From assembly GCA_947303185.1 (NCBI GenBank), contig CAMYXF010000008.1, forward strand, positions 1-64,000: a stretch of DNA of 64,000 bases, read 5' to 3'. The translations under genes were made by a program, and so were the position numbers. The notes under the pieces were generated by a model. That model was not told the DNA's origin, ran no database searches, and saw only the letters and a list, made by a program, of their open reading frames with translations. Positions 60,793 to 64,000 of this stretch are shown in pieces. How positions within the stretch are numbered: the stretch's first letter is position 1; each line of letters begins with the position of its first letter. Source of the stretch: an uncultured Clostridia bacterium. GTDB lineage: Bacteria > Bacillota > Clostridia > Saccharofermentanales > Saccharofermentanaceae.

Positions 60793-63700
60793 CAGACTTC
60801 CATCGTTCCTTCGAAAACCTTAGCGCAGTTACCTGTCATGAATACAGCATCATCTGTGTACCTGATGATGAGGTCGCCGCCCTTAAGGATTACTCTGATG
60901 TCTTCGCCCTTCTTGCAGTAACCGTTCTCGCATGCTGCTACTACTGTAGCGCAAGCGCCCGTTCCGCATGCCATTGTCTCGCCTGAGCCTCTCTCCCATA
61001 CTCTCATCTTGAGTGTGTGGTCATCGATGACTTTGACGAACTCTGTGTTTACTCTCTCAGGGAAGATATCCGTTGAGTATTCGAACTTGGGTCCAATCGT
61101 ATTGAGATCAAGAACGTCTACAAGATCTGTGAATACGACTGCATGAGGGTTACCCATAGAGACAGCAGTGATCTTATATTTATCACCGTCTATATTTATC
61201 GGAACGTTGATCGCTGTATCACCCGGAAGTGTGCAGGGGATCTTCGGCGGATTGAGTTCTGCCTTGCCCATGTCTACCTTAACTCTTGCGACAACGCCGC
61301 CAAGTGTCATGAGCTCAAGAGACTTGATACCGCTCTTTGTCTCGATCTTCATATGTCTCTTCTTGTGACCGCGCTCATCGTACATGTACTTGGCAACGCA
61401 TCTTATAGCGTTACCGCACATCATGCCCTCAGAACCGTCGAGGTTGTACATGATCATTCTGCAGTCAGCGACCTTGGAAGGAGCGATGAGGACGATACCG
61501 TCACCGCCTACACCGAAGTGTCTGTCACTCATGTAGACTGAGAGAGATTCAGGTGAAGATACCATGTTCTCCATACAGTCGATGTAAATGTAATCGTTAC
61601 CTGCACCCTGCATCTTTGTGAAATTGATCTTACGTCTCTTGTCACGCATGTTGTTGATGTCAACGAGCTCTGTGTTGATCTCGGAGAAGTGGCTCATGAG
61701 TGAATCAGCAAGAGCGTCTGCAGTATCGATAGCAGTAAGACAGGGGATACCGAGCATGACTGCTCTTCTTCTGAGCTTAACGGAGTCTCTTGCAGGGAGT
61801 CTTCCCTTTGCGGATGTCGAGATGATGTAATTGATCTTGCCGCTCTCGATGAGAGACATTGTATTGTTCTCGTCAGACTCGTGGATCTTGGATACTTCTG
61901 AAACTTCCATTCCGGCAAGTCTCAATGCCTCGGCTGTACCCTTTGTGGCATAGAGCTTGAAGCCCATTGAATCGAACTTCTTTGCGATCTCGACGATCTC
62001 CATCTTGTCGGAATTTCTTACCGTGATGAATACACCGCCGCGCTTATACATCTTGTAGCCTGCTGCTACGAGGCCCTTGTACAAAGCTTCTGAGAGATTT
62101 CTGCCGACACCCAGAACTTCGCCCGTAGACTTCATTTCAGGTCCGAGCTGAGTATCAACGTCTGTAAGCTTCTCGAAGGAGAATACAGGAACCTTAACTG
62201 CGGTGTAAGGTGACTGTCTGTAGAAGCCTGTGCCGTAATCCATGTCTGCAAGCTTTGTTCCGAGGCTTACTTCGATGGCAACGTCTACCATCGGGATGCC
62301 CGTAACCTTGCTCATGTAAGGAACAGTTCTTGATGCTCTCGGGTTAACCTCGATTACATAGATCCTGTTGTCCTTTACGATGTACTGGATGTTTACGATA
62401 CCTGTTGACTTAAGTCCGTCGCAGAGTGCGATCGTTGTATCAGCAAGCTTCTTATACATGTCATCGTAGATGTGCTTTGCAGGATACATCGCGATGGAGT
62501 CACCGGAGTGGATACCTGCACGCTCAACGTGCTCCATGAGACCCGGAATAAGGACATCCTTACCGTCGTAGATAGCGTCTACTTCGATTTCCTTACCCTG
62601 GATGTACTTGTCGATGAGGACAGGGTTTTCGATGCCCTGTGCGAGGATGATCCTCATGTACTCGTTAACGTCTTCGTCGTTGAATGCGATGATCATGTTC
62701 TGACCGCCCAAGACGTAAGAAGGTCTCAGGAGTACAGGATATTCAAGTGTGTTTGCAGCCTTAAGAGCTTCTTCAAGTGTGAGGACTGAGAATCCCTTAG
62801 GTCTTGCAATTCCGAGGCGCTCGAGGAGCTCATCGAATCTCTCACGGTCTTCTGCCATGTCGATGGAATCTGCAGATGTACCGATGATGTTGATGTTATT
62901 CTCAGAAAGTGTCTTTGTAAGCTTAATAGCTGTCTGGCCGCCGAATGCGACTACTACGCCGAACGGCTTTTCCTGATGGACGATGTTCATTACGTCTTCA
63001 GGTGTGAGAGGCTCGAAGTAAAGTCTGTCGCCTGTATCGAAGTCAGTGGATACTGTCTCAGGGTTGTTGTTTACGATGACAACTCTGTAGCCCAGATCTC
63101 TTAAAGCGTGTACGCAGTGAACTGCAGCATAGTCGAACTCGATGCCCTGACCGATTCTGATCGGGCCTGAACCGAATACGATTACAGTCTGCTTATCCTT
63201 GTCGCCTGCCTTCTCGAAATCAGCTTCGTTCTCGCCGCCTTCTTCAGGTCTGTTGAATGTTGCATAGAAGTAAGGCGTATGTGCTTCGAACTCGCCTGCG
63301 CATGTATCAACCATCTTGAATGTAGGCTTGAGCTCATATGTAACGGGCTTGCCTGTGATCCTTGCGATAGCCTTGTCTGTGAAGCCGAGCTTCTTAGCCT
63401 TTACATATTCATCGAAAGAGATCTCCTTGCCGGTGATTGCCTTCTCGAATTCGATGAGGTTCCTGATCTTTGAGAGGAACCACATGTCGATCTTTGTCTC
63501 AGCATTGATCTTCTCGATCTCGACGCCTCTTCTGATAGCCTCTGCAACATAGAAGAGTCTCTCGTCTGTAGGAGTTACGCAGCGCTCCATGAGATCTTCG
63601 TCTGCAACCTCTTCCATCTTCTTGAGGTGGAGTGTATCTGCAGAGATCTCTGCGCCTCTAACGGCCTTCATGAGCGCACTCTCGAATGAATCGGAGATTG

Positions 63701-64000
63701 CCATGACTTCGCCCGTTGCCTTCATCTGTGTGCCGAGATTTCTCTTAGCATATACGAACTTGTCGAAAGGCCACTTCGGATACTTAACTGCAACGTAGTC
63801 CAGTGCGGGCTCGAAAGCAGCATATGTGTGGCCTGTTACGGCATTTACGATCTCGTGGAGTCTGTAACCGATTGCGATCTTTGTAGCAACCTTTGCGATC
63901 GGATAACCTGTAGCTTTTGAAGCGAGAGCAGATGATCTTGAAACTCTCGGGTTAACCTCGATTACCGCATACTCGAATGAGTTAGGATTGAGTGCAAACT
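60792..64000 (-). CDS. carB-dapF: CarB-DapF fusion protein, N-terminus beyond window
   Basis: One uninterrupted frame joins the large subunit of carbamoyl-phosphate synthase to diaminopimelate epimerase. It continues past the right edge; the first visible residues match the middle of the first CarB ATP-grasp half (EVNPRVSRSSALASKATGYP). Later CarB blocks are VIVFGSGPIRIGQGIEFDYA, VNNNPETVSTDFDTGDRLYF, LRPSYVLGGQNMIIAF and the allosteric MGS domain (YATKGTAEALRLAGMEVSEV). About 30 linker residues follow, then DapF begins at KINFTKMQGAGNDYIYID (61630-61577). DapF catalytic cysteines are in MCGNAIRCVAKYM and METMACGTGACA-type blocks. No internal stop or ribosome-binding site precedes the DapF part. 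Confidence 0.92.
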   Translation of the reverse strand, partial: FALNPNSFEYAVIEVNPRVSRSSALASKATGYPIAKVATKIAIGYRLHEIVNAVTGHTYAAFEPALDYVAVKYPKWPFDKFVYAKRNLGTQMKATGEVMAISDSFESALMKAVRGAEISADTLHLKKMEEVADEDLMERCVTPTDERLFYVAEAIRRGVEIEKINAETKIDMWFLSKIRNLIEFEKAITGKEISFDEYVKAKKLGFTDKAIARITGKPVTYELKPTFKMVDTCAGEFEAHTPYFYATFNRPEEGGENEADFEKAGDKDKQTVIVFGSGPIRIGQGIEFDYAAVHCVHALRDLGYRVVIVNNNPETVSTDFDTGDRLYFEPLTPEDVMNIVHQEKPFGVVVAFGGQTAIKLTKTLSENNINIIGTSADSIDMAEDRERFDELLERLGIARPKGFSVLTLEEALKAANTLEYPVLLRPSYVLGGQNMIIAFNDEDVNEYMRIILAQGIENPVLIDKYIQGKEIEVDAIYDGKDVLIPGLMEHVERAGIHSGDSIAMYPAKHIYDDMYKKLADTTIALCDGLKSTGIVNIQYIVKDNRIYVIEVNPRASRTVPYMSKVTGIPMVDVAIEVSLGTKLADMDYGTGFYRQSPYTAVKVPVFSFEKLTDVDTQLGPEMKSTGEVLGVGRNLSEALYKGLVAAGYKMYKRGGVFITVRNSDKMEIVEIAKKFDSMGFKLYATKGTAEALRLAGMEVSEVSKIHESDENNTMSLIESGKINYIISTSAKGRLPARDSVKLRRRAVMLGIPCLTAIDTADALADSLMSHFSEINTELVDINNMRDKRRKINFTKMQGAGNDYIYIDCMENMVSSPESLSVYMSDRHFGVGGDGIVLIAPSKVADCRMIMYNLDGSEGMMCGNAIRCVAKYMYDERGHKKRHMKIETKSGIKSLELMTLGGVVARVKVDMGKAELNPPKIPCTLPGDTAINVPINIDGDKYKITAVSMGNPHAVVFTDLVDVLDLNTIGPKFEYSTDIFPERVNTEFVKVIDDHTLKMRVWERGSGETMACGTGACATVVAACENGYCKKGEDIRVILKGGDLIIRYTDDAVFMTGNCAKVFEGTMEV

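Noticed and set aside
60792..61649. DapF as a separate gene starting at the Met codon at 61649
   Set aside because: The CarB frame runs through without a stop, and no Shine-Dalgarno sequence precedes that Met.

Overview
The window looks like chromosomal DNA of an anaerobic Clostridia-type Bacillota (gut- or rumen-like). The grounds are moderate GC, strong GGAGG ribosome-binding sites, intrinsic terminators with U-tracts, LL-diaminopimelate aminotransferase (DapL), a HU protein, a lone Spo0A C-terminal-domain protein, LicD surface-polymer enzymes and a DUF1858 redox protein. The genus cannot be fixed from the sequence alone. No rRNA, CRISPR array or phage structural gene is visible.

Layout. 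1-0.4 kb: end of a GNAT-like gene and a TfoX-N protein. 0.57-4.4 kb: a small mobilizable element (oriT-like region, MobC, MOBP-type relaxase, AAA ATPase, Xis-like HTH) ending in the 3' end of tRNA-Thr(UGU). It has a 12/13 att-like direct repeat and no integrase. 4.5-6.1 kb: a cytidylate-kinase-like protein with a nuclease-like tail, and hpt. 6.1-6.9 kb: no gene, but a densely folded minus-strand region ending in a terminator, the best candidate here for a large undescribed or ROOL/GOLLD-class RNA. 6.9-13.6 kb: small membrane proteins, a TIGR01212 radical SAM protein, dinB, a two-component system with a terminator between its two genes, and a DUF1858 protein. 13.8-19.9 kb: HU, Spo0A_C protein, folate and DNA ligase genes, YdbC, metallophosphoesterase. 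20-28 kb: gap, then a surface-polymer cluster (two LicD proteins, a broken acetolactate-synthase-like gene, a cytidylyltransferase, a HisC-like aminotransferase, a polytopic membrane protein). 28-33 kb: trmB, HIT protein, alaS, WYL regulator. 33.6-38.7 kb: a translationally coupled operon of a DUF1015 protein, an FAD oxidoreductase and a giant DUF2298 membrane protein. 38.7-43.1 kb: an RluA-type pseudouridine synthase, a GH32-like protein lacking the expected nucleophile, and serine biosynthesis. 43.3-50.5 kb: a pseudo-phosphatase/LysM-like membrane protein, a DUF885 lipoprotein, a degenerate adenylate-forming protein. 50.7-64 kb: dapL, radA-ispD, a divergent IspF, a thioredoxin-fold lipoprotein, Mrp, CmpB-type membrane protein, methyltransferase, Gfo/Idh/MocA oxidoreductase, EamA transporter, HAD hydrolase, and an in-frame CarB-DapF fusion that runs off the right edge.

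How the parts relate. DapL makes LL-diaminopimelate and the DapF half of the fusion would epimerise it, so two lysine/peptidoglycan steps lie in the window. SerA sits with a class V aminotransferase that probably acts as phosphoserine aminotransferase. IspD and an IspF-like protein are convergent MEP-pathway neighbours. Several intergenic regions (7.5, 20.0, 33.3 and 52.0 kb) carry inverted-repeat clusters; three share ACTTG/CAAGT stem cores and some share a GGTTTTCG-type sequence, suggesting a dispersed family. Several proteins keep a recognisable fold but lack catalytic residues (PP2C-like, GH32-like, adenylate-forming, thioredoxin-like, nuclease-like tail).
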